Source: CAIVAT01 sp964455285
GTDB lineage: Bacteria > Bacteroidota > Bacteroidia > Bacteroidales > FEN-979
NCBI GenBank assembly: GCA_964455285.1
Contig: CAYVVG010000003.1
Span: 47,228 to 111,227 of the forward strand
Reading direction: 5' to 3'
DNA length: 64,000 nt
Shown here: one piece after another, positions 26,182 to 34,872 of the stretch
How positions within the stretch are numbered: position 1 is the stretch's first letter
How the letters are laid out: the number at the start of each line of letters is the position of its first letter
The notes under the pieces: generated by a model
The model's input: only the letters and a program-made list of their open reading frames with translations
What the model was told of the DNA's origin: nothing
Databases searched by the model: none
Translations under genes and position numbers: made by a program

Positions 26182-28221
26182 TTAGATCAAATCATGGTAG
26201 ATGTCCGGTTCGCTGTGCTCCGGTTCCGAGGTGAAAGTGGTGATCCCGGCATGCGCGACCAGCAGTCTCCTCAGCTGTTCCGGTTGTTGAAGTAGATCCA
26301 TCAGGGCCTCTTCCGAGGGAACGACGGAACCGCACTTTTTTGTCGTAACCAGGTGTGCGATATTCCCGCTTTGCGGATGGGTGAGGATGAAACAGCCGGC
26401 CGCCATCACTTCGTGGGCGGTGAGCGAGTAGGTTTCGGGTACGATGGACCAGAGCAGGACCACATCGATGGCATGACGGATCAACTGGTGCAATGCCGAT
26501 CGTTCGGGTCCTTCGCCGGAACCGACATAGACAAATCGTTCCGGTGCACGGGACGGATATTTTGATAACTGGAAACAATCGTAGGGGGCAGCGGCCGGTG
26601 AATCGGCGAATCTCCTCCACGTTTCCCACCCTTTCAGCCGCACCGGCGTTCCCAGGAATGCGATCCGGATCCGGTAGGCGGGATCCGCGTAAAGACGGTG
26701 AAGGTCCCGCTGCCGGTGAACGGGTTTAACCATCCTCAGCAGCGGTGCAACCCGGATCTTTTCTGCAATCTCAGGGAATTCCGCCGACAGCATGGAACGG
26801 CTTACCTCCGACGGCGTCAGGAAGGTGAACGGGAACTTGCCGGTAAGCGAACGGAGGACCGGGAGATTGCTCCGGCGCAGGTCGCCGTAACGGCAGATCG
26901 TGCAGGCATTGCTGCCGGTACCGGGCTTGTGGCAGTACTCATGGTCGTTTCGCAACAGGGTCACCTGGGGGCAGATCAGGAAATAATCGTGCAGCCAGAA
27001 AATGAGGGGGACATCGCCCAGCAAACCCAGGAAGCCTTCCAGGACGGGGAGGGGCCAGTGAAGGGTATGGTGGATCAGCACCCCGGCCGTTGCGAGGGAG
27101 TTGCGGCGGGAAAGGGATTCTCCAAATGCCAGGAAACCGGTCCGCGACATTTTTCCGATCGTCCGGTCTCCCATGCAGACCCCTGCCTCGAAAGAAGCAG
27201 GGTTCGCCGGTGCCGGCTCTTGCGTGGCCGGGTGGAACTGCAGGTATACCAGCGATCTGTTTTCAAACCACACCCGTTCTTTGTTCATATAATTCTGCAC
27301 CCCGCCGGTGATCTCCAGGTAATTGTCATGGCTGAATGCCAGGATCACCTTCTTCCCGAGAGATTGCAGCATCTCCATCAGTTCACTGGCTGACAGGGAT
27401 TTTAGAGGCATCCCGTCGCCGGTCAACCCGGCATCCGGTTCATTTTCATCCAGGGTGTTCCAGTCCAGCCCGGGATACCGGGGAAGGAGATCGTTGAACG
27501 GGGAGCCGGGATCGCGCAGCCGTTCATCGCCGGGTCGGAGCCCGAAATACCGCTTTACCTTGTATGGGAAATCGACGCTGAGCCGGTCGTGCACTCCTTC
27601 GGAGGAACTCCCCCCGGTACGGAACCGGGCGATGATCTTGTCCGCATACTCAAATTCCTCTTTCGACCAGCGCCTCAGGTTGAAGTCATAATCGGCGGTG
27701 ACTTTGTACCGGGTGTCGAAACAGCCGGAGTCGATGAACACCCGGCGGGGATAGAGGATTGACTGGTGGCAGATATTTTTCGCCAGGATCTTCCTGAGGT
27801 CGAAAGGCCCGTCATAAATGGCGCCATCCCGGGCCCAGGGCAGGTCCCCCTCCACCTGCACATTCCCGTAAACAACCCGGGTGCCGGAGAGGAATCCCTC
27901 GCGGTAGAGTTCTGTCAGGATATCGGGGGAAGAAAACTCATCATCCCCCCCCAGAAAATAGAGCCAGTCGCCTGTGCTCAGGTGGACGCCCCGGTTCATC
28001 GCATCGTAAATGCCGGCATCGGGGCACGAGTAAACCCGGATGTGGTCGTATTTTCTCCGGTATCGTTCCAGGATCTCCACGGTGCCGTCATCCGAAAGGT
28101 TGTCGCAAAAGATATGCTCGATGGGCCGGTAGGATTGCCGGGCAACGCTGAGGAGCGATTTCTCGACCGTCGCTGCGCAGTTGAACGTCGGGGTGATAAC
28201 GGTTACGAGAGGATGGTCCAT
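26182..28221 (-). CDS. Two-domain glycosyltransferase: GT2 fused to GT4
   Basis: 679 residues. Residues 5-230 form a GT2 domain (VTVITPTFNCAATVEKSL, DNLSDDGT, FLGGDDE). From about 290 a GT-B protein follows, with HDNYLEITGGVQNYMNKE near its start, IAFLGTPVRLKGWE (about 527) and VPETYSLTAHEVMAAGCFIL (about 620) matching GT4 donor-site patterns. Likely adds two sugars during repeat-unit assembly. First gene of the minus-strand run 28.2 to 15.4 kb. Confidence 0.85.
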   Translation of the reverse strand: MDHPLVTVITPTFNCAATVEKSLLSVARQSYRPIEHIFCDNLSDDGTVEILERYRRKYDHIRVYSCPDAGIYDAMNRGVHLSTGDWLYFLGGDDEFSSPDILTELYREGFLSGTRVVYGNVQVEGDLPWARDGAIYDGPFDLRKILAKNICHQSILYPRRVFIDSGCFDTRYKVTADYDFNLRRWSKEEFEYADKIIARFRTGGSSSEGVHDRLSVDFPYKVKRYFGLRPGDERLRDPGSPFNDLLPRYPGLDWNTLDENEPDAGLTGDGMPLKSLSASELMEMLQSLGKKVILAFSHDNYLEITGGVQNYMNKERVWFENRSLVYLQFHPATQEPAPANPASFEAGVCMGDRTIGKMSRTGFLAFGESLSRRNSLATAGVLIHHTLHWPLPVLEGFLGLLGDVPLIFWLHDYFLICPQVTLLRNDHEYCHKPGTGSNACTICRYGDLRRSNLPVLRSLTGKFPFTFLTPSEVSRSMLSAEFPEIAEKIRVAPLLRMVKPVHRQRDLHRLYADPAYRIRIAFLGTPVRLKGWETWRRFADSPAAAPYDCFQLSKYPSRAPERFVYVGSGEGPERSALHQLIRHAIDVVLLWSIVPETYSLTAHEVMAAGCFILTHPQSGNIAHLVTTKKCGSVVPSEEALMDLLQQPEQLRRLLVAHAGITTFTSEPEHSEPDIYHDLI

Positions 28222-28468
28222 TTAAGTGAAACGATTTATTCCGGGCCGAAAGCCGGCATCCGGGATTCTGTGTAAAATTAAATCTTTTTTCCCTGGCAAA
28301 GGTGGAGACTAGGATCTCGGCAGGTAATCCCAGAATTCTCCTAAATCGGGGAGCCGAGAAATATGTATCATGGTCGGAAAAATGTAGCTATTTTTGTTGA
28401 TTGCTATCCGCATTGCGTAAGCTGCATCACCGCGGGTAATGGTATTGATATTCTGCTCTTCATTCCTC
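28222..28468. other. Divergent intergenic region, AT-rich
   Basis: Separates the two divergent halves of the glycan locus. No gene is supported. It contains one -7 element for the plus strand (28389-28396). For the minus strand only an imperfect TAATTTTA near 28274-28281 is seen. The base composition is visibly more AT-rich than upstream. Confidence 0.5.
28389..28396 (+). promoter_or_regulatory. -7 element (TATTTTTG)
   Basis: Exact TAnnTTTG match about 73 bases before ATG 28469. No TTG is present at the proper upstream distance, only a TG at 28364, so activity is uncertain. Confidence 0.45.
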
Positions 28469-30469
28469 ATGAACAAACCTCGGATGGCCATCTTCATCGA
28501 TCCAGTCGGATTAGGCATCTGGCGCAGGCCTGTCTCAGGACTTTTCTGGGGATTCATGCTTATCACGCTCATCTCAAAACTGGTACCCTTCTCCCCGCGT
28601 ATGCCGTCTCTCGGACTTGACCCATCCTGGCAGCTCGGACTGAATCAGGCTGTCTCTCAAGGGCTCTGTTTCGGCACCGAACTGGTATTTACCTTTGGTC
28701 CGTATGCATCAATCTTTACAAGGTTGTTTCACCCGGGCACAGATTCTCTCATGCTTTTTAGCAGCATTTATCTGGCTTTTTCATTCTGGTTGTGCTTGTT
28801 GATGATCACCCGGGATGTTAGGTGGTATTGGACTCTTGGCTTTTGTCTCACAATTATCATTCTGGTACATTTTGACACCCTGTTAATCTCTTTCCCCCTG
28901 CTTGTCGGATTGCTGTCTTATAAAAGCTCGTTTGTCAAGGAGAAAAGCAGGCTTTCTCTGTCATTCCGGTGGGCATGTCTGGCAGTCGTATTCTCAGCAA
29001 TTGGCCTATTGACGCTCGTGAAGGGTTCGATGCTCCTGATCTGCATGTCAATAATGGCATTGTGCCTGGTCTTTTTTTTCCTGCAAAAGCACGTCGTACC
29101 CGCATTTGTTTCGCTATTTGCACCGCTGGGGTCAGTGGTCTTACTTTGGATTGCCTCAGGTCAGTGGCTGCCCGATCTTCCATCCTATTTCAAAGGCATT
29201 CTGCTGGTCAGCTCCGGCTATTCGGAAGCCATGGCAACCTCCGGTAATACCTATGAAATTGCCTTGTTTATACTTGCTGCTCTCCTGATTTTGCTCCTGG
29301 CTTTCCTGCAAAACGGAATTTCGTGGCATTCGAGGTTGTTTTTGTTTCTCCTTTTTTCCTCCTTTCTCTTTCTCTCCTTTAAAGCCGGTTTTGTCCGTCA
29401 TGACATGCATGCCATCCTCTCTGCCAATTCAGTTTTAATTGCATCCCTTTGCCTGCCCATGATTCTGCACAATCGGTTCACATTCCCGGTGATCTTGTGT
29501 TCCATCTTCTTTTGGTATCTTATTCATGTCAATTATTATCCTTTAAATATCAATATTTTGATGAACAACACATGGTCCCCCTATATCAAAGCATACAAAG
29601 GGATCCATAAACGGCTGACCAACAAAGATTGGTTGAGGTCACGTTACGCCACCCGACTGGACAGTCTTGCAAAGAAATCCTCATTCCCCCGGCTGGCCGG
29701 CACTTCCGATATATATTCCAGCAGCCAGTCATCCCTGATCGCTTCGGGAAATAACTGGTCGCCCCGTCCGGTCTTCCAGAGTTATGCAGCCTTCAACCCC
29801 CGGCTTGCTGCTATGAACCGCGACCACCTTCTCGGAAACAAGGCCCCCGACCATGTTTTCTTCGGCATGGAACCGATCGACGGCAGGCTCCCGTCGTTGG
29901 AAGACGGGGTCAGCTGGCCGGTACTCCTGAACCTTTACCGGCCCCTGATGATGAACGACAGCCTGTTAGTCCTGGACAGGGTCAGGGACATGGCGGCGGA
30001 ACCCCCGCTGGATCCCGTTTTTGACAGGAGATTCGACACCGGAGAGCCCGTGGCATTGCCGGATACGGGCAGCGTCCTGTTCGCCCAGGTCATCGTCGAA
30101 CTCGGGATCTTCGGGCGGCTGGCCGATTTTTTCTATAAACCCGGTTCACTGAGGATAACGCTGGTACTGAACGACGGCAACATCAAGGAGTTTCGCTTCG
30201 TGGCAGGCATGGCGGCCTCCGGATTTGTCCTTTCCCCGTTGATCGAAAATCCGCACGAATTTTATCTCTTGTACGTCGATCCTGGCAGTCTTGTCAACAA
30301 GACCGTCAGATCCATGACGGTCGTACCGGAAGATCCGGACGATCTTTCCTGGGAAAAAAACTATCGGGTCATTATCAGCCGGCTCCCGGTACGGAAGGCA
30401 GATCCCCGGCAGGTCAGGAATTTTTCGGAGGAAAAGCCCGATTTAACTACTTTTGAGGTGAAAAAGTGA
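28469..30469 (+). CDS. Polytopic membrane protein, probable GT-C-like glycosyltransferase
   Basis: 666 residues from ATG 28469 (an upstream ATG at 28439 would add ten residues). About ten membrane helices fill residues 20-360, followed by a soluble C-terminal ~300 residues. The segment LGLDPSWQLGLNQAVSQG ... ELVFTFGPYASIF after the first helix resembles a recurrent motif of uncharacterised GT-C-like membrane proteins, with an acidic residue in the first outer loop. Function is inferred from fold and location only. The first two thirds look AT-richer than the C-terminal third. Confidence 0.6.
   Translation: MNKPRMAIFIDPVGLGIWRRPVSGLFWGFMLITLISKLVPFSPRMPSLGLDPSWQLGLNQAVSQGLCFGTELVFTFGPYASIFTRLFHPGTDSLMLFSSIYLAFSFWLCLLMITRDVRWYWTLGFCLTIIILVHFDTLLISFPLLVGLLSYKSSFVKEKSRLSLSFRWACLAVVFSAIGLLTLVKGSMLLICMSIMALCLVFFFLQKHVVPAFVSLFAPLGSVVLLWIASGQWLPDLPSYFKGILLVSSGYSEAMATSGNTYEIALFILAALLILLLAFLQNGISWHSRLFLFLLFSSFLFLSFKAGFVRHDMHAILSANSVLIASLCLPMILHNRFTFPVILCSIFFWYLIHVNYYPLNINILMNNTWSPYIKAYKGIHKRLTNKDWLRSRYATRLDSLAKKSSFPRLAGTSDIYSSSQSSLIASGNNWSPRPVFQSYAAFNPRLAAMNRDHLLGNKAPDHVFFGMEPIDGRLPSLEDGVSWPVLLNLYRPLMMNDSLLVLDRVRDMAAEPPLDPVFDRRFDTGEPVALPDTGSVLFAQVIVELGIFGRLADFFYKPGSLRITLVLNDGNIKEFRFVAGMAASGFVLSPLIENPHEFYLLYVDPGSLVNKTVRSMTVVPEDPDDLSWEKNYRVIISRLPVRKADPRQVRNFSEEKPDLTTFEVKK
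30448..30455 (+). promoter_or_regulatory. -7 element (TACTTTTG) within the end of the membrane-protein gene
   Basis: Exact TAnnTTTG match 33 bases before the first epimerase gene. The -33 half is not evident. It could give the epimerase-to-sulfotransferase operon its own start. Confidence 0.45.
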
Positions 30470-30487
30470 AACAAACACCTGGAACAA

Positions 30488-31570
30488 ATGGATAAAACGA
30501 TCGTGATCAGCGGCGGATGCGGTTTTGTGGGTTCTCACCTCGCGGTCGGTTTCAGGGAAAAGCATCCCGCCTGCACCGTGATCGCCCTCGACAACCTGAA
30601 ACGCCGGGGTTCCGAACTGAATCTCCTCCGGCTCCGCCAGGCCGGCGTCAGTTTCCGGCACGGGGATATCCGCATTCGCGAGGACATCGAAGCCCTCGGC
30701 CCGTTCGACCTTTTCATCGACGCCTCCGCCGAACCGTCTGTCGTGGCGGGAATCACCGACTCCCTCGATTATGTGATCTCCACCAACCTGGGCGGAACCC
30801 TGCACTGCCTGCAGGCAGCAAAGAAATATCAAGCCGGCTTTATTTTCCTGTCGACCAGCCGGGTTTACCCCATGACCCGGCTTGGCAGCATATCCTATGA
30901 AGAGACCCCGACACGGCTGGCACCGGCCGGGACGACACACCTTCCCGGCCTCTCCGAAAAAGGCATTGCAGAGGATTTCCCCCTGGAGGGAGCACGATCC
31001 TTCTACGGGGCGACCAAGCTGGCCTCGGAACTGATGATCGGCGAATTCCATGCCATGACCGGCATGAAAACCGTCATCAACCGCTGCGGGGTGATCGCCG
31101 GTCCCCGCCAGATGGGGAAAGTCGACCAGGGGTTTGTCGTTCACTGGATCGCCCGTCATTTCTGGGAAAAACCGCTCTCCTACTTCGGATACGGGGGCGG
31201 GGGAAAACAGGTGCGCGACATGCTGCATGTCGGCGACCTTTTCCGGCTGATCGACGAACAGGCCGGCAACATGGAGAAATTCAACGGGGGAACCTTCAAT
31301 GTCGGGGGTGGCCTGCCGGGTTCGGTATCGCTTTGCGAGCTGACGGAGATGTGCCGGGCGATCACCGGTCGCCGGCTGGAGATCGGCCGGGTGCCCGAAA
31401 ACCGGGTAGCCGACATCCCTTGGTTTGTCACCGACCACTCCCTGATCACCCGGCTGTCGGGCTGGGAGCCCCGGATCCGGCCGACGGAGATCGTTTCGGA
31501 GATCCATGACTGGATCCGGTCCGATCCTCAACCGCTCTTCGACCTGCTCATTAACGAACAACGATCATGA
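30488..31570 (+). CDS. NAD-dependent epimerase, CDP-paratose 2-epimerase-like
   Basis: 360 residues, extended SDR. GGCGFVGSH (9-17) binds NAD; DNLKRRGSELNLLRL (35-49) is a signature stretch of CDP-paratose 2-epimerases (tyvelose pathway). Catalytic S122/S124 and Y173-x3-K177 (FYGATK) are intact. C-terminal FNVGGG is present. It would interconvert a CDP- or other NDP-deoxysugar for the glycan, but the CDP-6-deoxy-hexose genes that make the usual substrate are not in the window. It overlaps the next gene by four bases. Confidence 0.82.
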   Translation: MDKTIVISGGCGFVGSHLAVGFREKHPACTVIALDNLKRRGSELNLLRLRQAGVSFRHGDIRIREDIEALGPFDLFIDASAEPSVVAGITDSLDYVISTNLGGTLHCLQAAKKYQAGFIFLSTSRVYPMTRLGSISYEETPTRLAPAGTTHLPGLSEKGIAEDFPLEGARSFYGATKLASELMIGEFHAMTGMKTVINRCGVIAGPRQMGKVDQGFVVHWIARHFWEKPLSYFGYGGGGKQVRDMLHVGDLFRLIDEQAGNMEKFNGGTFNVGGGLPGSVSLCELTEMCRAITGRRLEIGRVPENRVADIPWFVTDHSLITRLSGWEPRIRPTEIVSEIHDWIRSDPQPLFDLLINEQRS

Positions 31571-32628
31571 ACATTGCTTTGGTTACAGGCTCGGCCGGAC
31601 TGGTCGGCAGCGAATCCGTCTCATTCTTCTCTGCTTTTTTCGACACGGTGCTAGGGATCGACAACGACCTCCGGGCCTATTTCTTCGGCACCGACGCCTC
31701 CACCGAATGGAACCGTCGGCACCTGGAGGAACAATTCACGAATTACAAACACTTCTCCGCCGATATCCGCAATTATCCGGCCATGGAAGAGATCTTCAGG
31801 GAGTACGGCACCGACATCCGGCTGGTGATCCATGCCGCCGCCCAGCCCAGCCACGACTGGGCCGCCAAAGAGCCGCTCACGGATTTCACGGTCAACGCCA
31901 ACGGTACGCTCAACCTGCTGGAACTGACCCGGAAATACTGCCCCGCAGCAGTGTTTATCTACACCTCCACCAACAAGGTGTACGGCGATACGCCCAACTT
32001 TCTGCCCCTGGTCGAGCTGGAAACCCGCTGGGAGATCGACGCTTCCCATCCTTTTTTCGCCCACGGCATCGATGAGTCGATGAGCATCGACCACAGCAAA
32101 CATTCCCTTTTCGGTGCTTCCAAAGTGGCTGCCGATGTACTGTCGCAGGAGTACGGCCGCTATTTCGGCATGAACGTGGGGGTGTTCCGCGGCGGCTGCC
32201 TCACCGGGCCGAACCACTCGGGCACCCAGCTCCACGGCTTTCTCTCCTACCTGATGAAATGCGCCATCACCGGGGAACATTACACCATTTACGGCTATAA
32301 GGGGAAGCAGGTGCGCGACAACATCCACAGCCGCGACCTGGTGAACATGTTCTGGCATTTCTACCGGGATCCCAGGCAAGGAGAAGCCTATAATGCAGGC
32401 GGAGGCAGGCATTCGCACTGCTCGATGCTGGAGGCCATCGCCCTGTGCGAGAAGATCACTGGAAAAAAGATGAATTACTCCTACGCCGGGAACAACCGCA
32501 TCGGCGACCACATCTGGTATGTGAGCGACCTGTCGAAATTCAGATCCCACTATCCCGGGTGGGGCTGGGAATTCGGCCTGGAAGAGATCCTGGTGCAGAT
32601 CTACAACGGCATGAGCAAACGGGTTTAA
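31567..32628 (+). CDS. NAD-dependent epimerase, CDP-paratose 2-epimerase-like, with Phe at the catalytic Tyr position
   Basis: 353 residues. GSAGLVGS (8-15) binds NAD and S134 lies in IYTSTNKVYGD. The usual YxxxK is HSLFGASK, with F182 in place of Tyr and K186 retained. FRGGCLTGPNHSG and QVRDNIHSRDLV are shared with CDP-tyvelose epimerase-like proteins. Ser-Phe-Lys suggests altered chemistry, or a natural subfamily that does not need the Tyr. Starts by ATGA overlap with the preceding epimerase and ends one base before the methyltransferase start, so the three are coupled. Confidence 0.82.
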   Translation: MNIALVTGSAGLVGSESVSFFSAFFDTVLGIDNDLRAYFFGTDASTEWNRRHLEEQFTNYKHFSADIRNYPAMEEIFREYGTDIRLVIHAAAQPSHDWAAKEPLTDFTVNANGTLNLLELTRKYCPAAVFIYTSTNKVYGDTPNFLPLVELETRWEIDASHPFFAHGIDESMSIDHSKHSLFGASKVAADVLSQEYGRYFGMNVGVFRGGCLTGPNHSGTQLHGFLSYLMKCAITGEHYTIYGYKGKQVRDNIHSRDLVNMFWHFYRDPRQGEAYNAGGGRHSHCSMLEAIALCEKITGKKMNYSYAGNNRIGDHIWYVSDLSKFRSHYPGWGWEFGLEEILVQIYNGMSKRV

Positions 32629-32629
32629 C

Positions 32630-33277
32630 ATGGATTACGACCGTATTTACGAATACCGGTTCAGGGGTGTCTCCACCGATAAAAAGCAGGTGACCTGGGA
32701 TGCGGTTTCCCGTTTCATCATGCGCGCCCTGGATAACCCCGCGAAAGTGATCGACCCGGCTGCCGGCATGTGCGAGTTCATCAACGCGGCAAAGGCCCCG
32801 GAAAAATGGGCGATCGACCTGAACGGCGAATTCCTGGCACGCCATGCCGGCGAAGGGGTCCGGACGCTGGCAGGCGATGCCCTCGAAGTAAGCCTGCCCG
32901 AAAATTATTTCGATGCGGCATTCCTTTCCAATTTTCTCGAACACCTCCATTCCCCCGAAGAGATCCAGCAACTCCTGACCCGCCTTCACGCTGCCATCCG
33001 GCCCGGCGGCCGGATCGCCGTGATGGGCCCGAACTTCAAATACAGCGCGAGATCCTATTTCGATTTTGCCGACCACCGGGTAGCCCTGACCCACCTCAGC
33101 CTGGAAGAGCACCTCTATTCGGCCGGCTTTACGATGGTGCGGGTGATCCCGCGTTTTCTCCCGCTCTCTTTCCGGGGACGACTTCCGGTCAACAGGCCCC
33201 TGGTGAACCTCTACCTGGCCCTTCCGCTTCTGTGGCGGATCTTCGGCCGGCAGTTCCTTGTAATCGCCGAAAAATGA
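32630..33277 (+). CDS. Class I SAM-dependent methyltransferase
   Basis: 215 residues, Methyltransf_11/25 type. SAM site: KVIDPAAGMCEFINAA (about 42-57) as motif I, with ALEVSLPENYFDAAFLSNFLEHL (about 85-108) as the acidic/LEHL motif. Expected to methylate a sugar or a glycan terminus. Coupled with neighbours on both sides: one base after the epimerase stop, and its own stop overlaps the next start (33274-33277). Confidence 0.82.
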   Translation: MDYDRIYEYRFRGVSTDKKQVTWDAVSRFIMRALDNPAKVIDPAAGMCEFINAAKAPEKWAIDLNGEFLARHAGEGVRTLAGDALEVSLPENYFDAAFLSNFLEHLHSPEEIQQLLTRLHAAIRPGGRIAVMGPNFKYSARSYFDFADHRVALTHLSLEEHLYSAGFTMVRVIPRFLPLSFRGRLPVNRPLVNLYLALPLLWRIFGRQFLVIAEK

Positions 33278-34011
33278 AACTGTCGGTCGTCATACCAGCA
33301 TACAACGAAGCCGCTTCGCTGGCCGAGTCCCTGCCGGTGCTCCATTCCGCGCTGGAGCGGGAAGGGATCAGTCATGAATTGCTGGTGATCAACGACAATT
33401 CGACGGATGAAACGCCGGTGGTCCTCGACACTCTTTGCCATTCGATCCCCTCGCTGCGCTGCCTGACCAATTGCGGCCCCAACGGGTTCGGATACGCGGT
33501 GAGAAAAGGGCTGGAAAATTTCACCGGCGACTGCGTGGCGGTGATGATGGCCGACCTGTCCGACTCTCCCGACGACCTGGTCCGGTTCTTCCGCACCCTG
33601 GAAGAAGGCAATTACGACTGCGTGTTCGGCAGCCGGTTCATGCGGGGCGGGGAACTGACCGGCTACCCCGCCCTGAAAAAGATCATCAACCGGATGGCGA
33701 ACCATCTGATCCAGGTTGCGTTCCGCATCCGGTACAACGATGTCACCAACGCATTCAAATTGTACCGCCGCGAGACCATCGAAGGTCTCAAGCCCTTCCT
33801 GGCCCCCCATTTCAACCTGACCATCGAATTGCCGCTGAAAGCCATCATCCGGGGTTATTCCTACACGGTCATCCCCAATTCGTGGAAGAACCGGAAATAC
33901 GGCGAGTCGAAGCTGCGCATCCGGGAGATGGGCAGCCGCTATCTTTTCATATTGCTGTACTGCCTGATCGAAAAATACTTCACGAAAGGCGATTTCCGTA
34001 AAAAATGGTGA
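33274..34011 (+). CDS. Glycosyltransferase family 2 (DPM-like)
   Basis: 245 residues from ATG 33274, which overlaps the methyltransferase stop as ATGA. GT-A fold with KLSVVIPAYNEAASL at the N-terminus, NDNSTDET and a MADLSDSPDD metal motif (about 89-98); NRKYGESKLR near the C-terminus is typical of dolichol/polyprenyl-phosphate mannosyltransferase-like enzymes. It lacks membrane helices, so it probably transfers a hexose to polyprenyl phosphate, feeding GT-C enzymes such as the plus-strand membrane protein or the GT39-like protein. Confidence 0.85.
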   Translation: MKLSVVIPAYNEAASLAESLPVLHSALEREGISHELLVINDNSTDETPVVLDTLCHSIPSLRCLTNCGPNGFGYAVRKGLENFTGDCVAVMMADLSDSPDDLVRFFRTLEEGNYDCVFGSRFMRGGELTGYPALKKIINRMANHLIQVAFRIRYNDVTNAFKLYRRETIEGLKPFLAPHFNLTIELPLKAIIRGYSYTVIPNSWKNRKYGESKLRIREMGSRYLFILLYCLIEKYFTKGDFRKKW

Positions 34012-34038
34012 TCTTTGATCCGTCAAGACCGGATAACC

Positions 34039-34872
34039 ATGAGTTCCCTGCCTGTCATTTCGATCATCACCCCCAATTTCAACGGGATCCGGTTCCTGGA
34101 AAAGACGCTGGCTTCCGTTCTCGGCCAGCAATACCCTGCCCTGGAGTACATCGTGATGGACGGCGGCAGCAGCGACGGTTCGGTCGATATCATCTGCCAG
34201 CACGAACACCGGCTCGCCCACTGGGAGAGCCGGCCCGACGGGGGCCTTTACGACGCGCTGAATAAAGGGTTCGCCCGTAGCACCGGCGGGATCATGGGAT
34301 GGATCAACTCCGACGACCTGCTCCTGACCCGGTCGCTCTTCACCGTCGCCGAAATTTTTTCCCGTTTCCCGGAGGTGGAATGGGTCCAGGGTTACCCGGT
34401 GGTGGTGGATGATGAGGACCGGATCCTCTATCACCGGCCTGCGGTCAACTCCCCGGAATTCTTTTTGCGGAAGGGCTATCACGACGGACGGTTCATCCAA
34501 CAGGAATCGACCTTCTGGCGCCGGAGCCTGTGGGAAAAAGCAGGCGGATATATCTCTCGGGATTACCGGCTGGCCGGAGACTTTGAACTCTGGATGAGAT
34601 TTTTTCAGCATGCCCGGCTCACCCGGACCGGCGCCCTGCTGGGAGCTTTCCGCTTCCGGCGCGAAGGACAGCTCTCCCGGACGCATTACGGCGAGTACCT
34701 GCTTGAATGCGACCGCATCACCGATATCCACGTGGCCCGGTTATCGGCCGATGACCAAAAGGGCGTGTCGGAATCAACATCCTCTGCCGGAGTTCGGGGA
34801 ACTTCCAATGATCCGGTACTGAACTTCGACTTCGGAACCTGCGGATTTGTTTTTCAACCCGATATTCTATGA
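34039..34872 (+). CDS. Glycosyltransferase family 2
   Basis: 277 residues from ATG 34039; a TTG at 34015 could add eight residues. SIITPNFNGIRFLEKTL, MDGGSSDGS and MGWINSDDLLL (about 90) define the GT2 donor site; FIQQESTFWRRSLWEKAGG is the common acceptor-side segment. It resembles WcaA/PssE-type inverting transferases of capsule loci. Its stop overlaps the start of the next gene (34869-34872). Confidence 0.87.
   Translation: MSSLPVISIITPNFNGIRFLEKTLASVLGQQYPALEYIVMDGGSSDGSVDIICQHEHRLAHWESRPDGGLYDALNKGFARSTGGIMGWINSDDLLLTRSLFTVAEIFSRFPEVEWVQGYPVVVDDEDRILYHRPAVNSPEFFLRKGYHDGRFIQQESTFWRRSLWEKAGGYISRDYRLAGDFELWMRFFQHARLTRTGALLGAFRFRREGQLSRTHYGEYLLECDRITDIHVARLSADDQKGVSESTSSAGVRGTSNDPVLNFDFGTCGFVFQPDIL

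Noticed and set aside
30443..31561. Minus-strand open frame of 372 codons
   Set aside because: It is a shadow of the epimerase with GGCGFVGSH and YxxxK on the plus strand.
33211..34731. Minus-strand open frame of 506 codons
   Set aside because: It lies opposite two clear GT2 genes and has no family features.
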